This document shows, piece after piece, positions 63,596 to 64,000 of a stretch of DNA of 64,000 nt (positions are counted from its first letter, which is position 1; each line of letters starts with the position of its first letter). Source of the DNA: CAYRFF01 sp964436125 (GTDB taxonomy: Bacteria > Bacteroidota > Bacteroidia > Chitinophagales > Saprospiraceae); assembly GCA_964436125.1 (NCBI GenBank), contig CAYTBT010000012.1:1-64000 (forward strand), in the 5' to 3' direction. The notes beneath the pieces were generated by a model that saw only the letters and a program-made list of their open reading frames with translations, made no database searches and was not told the DNA's origin. The position numbers were made by a program, and so were the translations under genes.

Positions 63596-64000
63596 TTAAC
63601 CTGCTTGCTGAGGAAGATATTTTTTAATCTCCTCCGTATAAGCCTTCTTCTTATCTGAATCCGGCAATTGTCGCACAAGATTCTGTAAACGCGACAATCC
63701 CGAGTAGGCAAGACGCTGTTTTCTGCTGAAACTTGCTTGTACTATATCAGGATCAATCGACCTGTAGAAATCTATGCGAGCTTTCAGATTGGATAAAGTC
63801 TGATCAATAAGGGCATAAGCGCGGTCATATTGTCCCACTTCAACATAAGGACTGATAAATGGTACCGTGAAAAAGCCAAATGGAAAATTCATATTTGGGA
63901 ATCCATTGATATAGATATCTGACATCTTTACCGCTTTCTTCATTTCTCCCAGCTGCATAAACTTCTCCATTGCCCGCATGAATACCATTCTGTGTGACTG
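63596..64000 (-). CDS. C-terminal end of a DUF2723-family protein (partial)
   Basis: The frame is open from the right edge (first codons seen read Q-S-H-R, before an internal Met at 63988) to the stop at 63596, so only about 134 C-terminal residues are present. They match what I remember of DUF2723 membrane glycosyltransferase-like proteins: a helical periplasmic tail with M-Q-L-G-E-M-K-K-A-V, P-N-M-N-F-P-F-G-F-F-T-V-P-F, V-E-V-G-Q-Y-D-R-A-Y and S-I-D-P-D-I-V. The catalytic membrane part lies outside the window. The family call needs the rest of the gene. Confidence 0.6.
   Translation of the reverse strand, partial: QSHRMVFMRAMEKFMQLGEMKKAVKMSDIYINGFPNMNFPFGFFTVPFISPYVEVGQYDRAYALIDQTLSNLKARIDFYRSIDPDIVQASFSRKQRLAYSGLSRLQNLVRQLPDSDKKKAYTEEIKKYLPQQAG

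Overview
The window is a gene-dense stretch of a Bacteroidota chromosome, free-living and possibly of the Saprospiria/Chitinophagia type. The lineage is inferred from gene content only: type IX secretion (T9SS) C-terminal tails, SprB repeats, a PafA-type phosphatase, DUF2723, membrane-anchored AraC regulators and TAnnTTTG-like promoter boxes. I saw no rRNA, tRNA, CRISPR array, insertion sequence or prophage gene.

Layout. 1-3.9 kb (minus): 5' part of a giant SprB-repeat adhesin that runs off the left edge, preceded by a small exported protein. 4.6-5.2 kb: two small uncharacterised genes. 5.3-7.0 kb: acyl-CoA dehydrogenase. 7.5-18.9 kb (minus): one 3827-residue T9SS surface protein with RCC1-like, DUF11 and HYR-like parts and nearly identical 402-bp (x5) and 405-bp (x3) DNA repeats. 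19.5-24.2 kb (minus): four membrane AraC-type regulators in A-B-A-B order. 25.3-28.1 kb (minus): an exonuclease followed by an MbnP-like/MbnH-like (di-haem peroxidase) pair. 28.3-30.6 kb: TerC and malic enzyme. 30.9-38.5 kb (plus): acyltransferase, WbqC, TANGO2-like, YqeY, HDAC-like, azurin, then EgtB-EgtD and a deaminase. 38.7-42.1 kb: a copper-type module made of an HMA-AraC regulator and a multicopper oxidase with an added C-terminal barrel. 42.3-48.6 kb: a T9SS beta-propeller-like protein, a CPA2 antiporter, an APC permease and a barrel protein. 48.7-53.2 kb (minus): PafA-like phosphatase and a TPR-BlaI-BlaR1/TonB operon. 54-61.5 kb (plus): barrel protein, YkvA, then panC-panD-flippase-like-rfaE2-nif3-zinc ribbon-TPR in very tight order. 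61.6-64 kb (minus): DUF2723 C-terminus, rpiB and an M28 peptidase.

The most unexpected signal is not a gene. A 12-base word, ATTTGCGGAAGC (one copy has G first), occurs ten times on both strands, in coding and intergenic DNA, with a weak extended consensus gcATTTGCGGAAGCta. About 0.03 copies of the 11-base core are expected by chance in 64 kb. It resembles a dispersed genome-wide signal such as a DNA uptake sequence, a Chi-like site or a protein-binding site. Other points to follow are a 118-bp imperfect palindrome at 53.6 kb, the duplicated AraC pair and the MbnP/MbnH pair.
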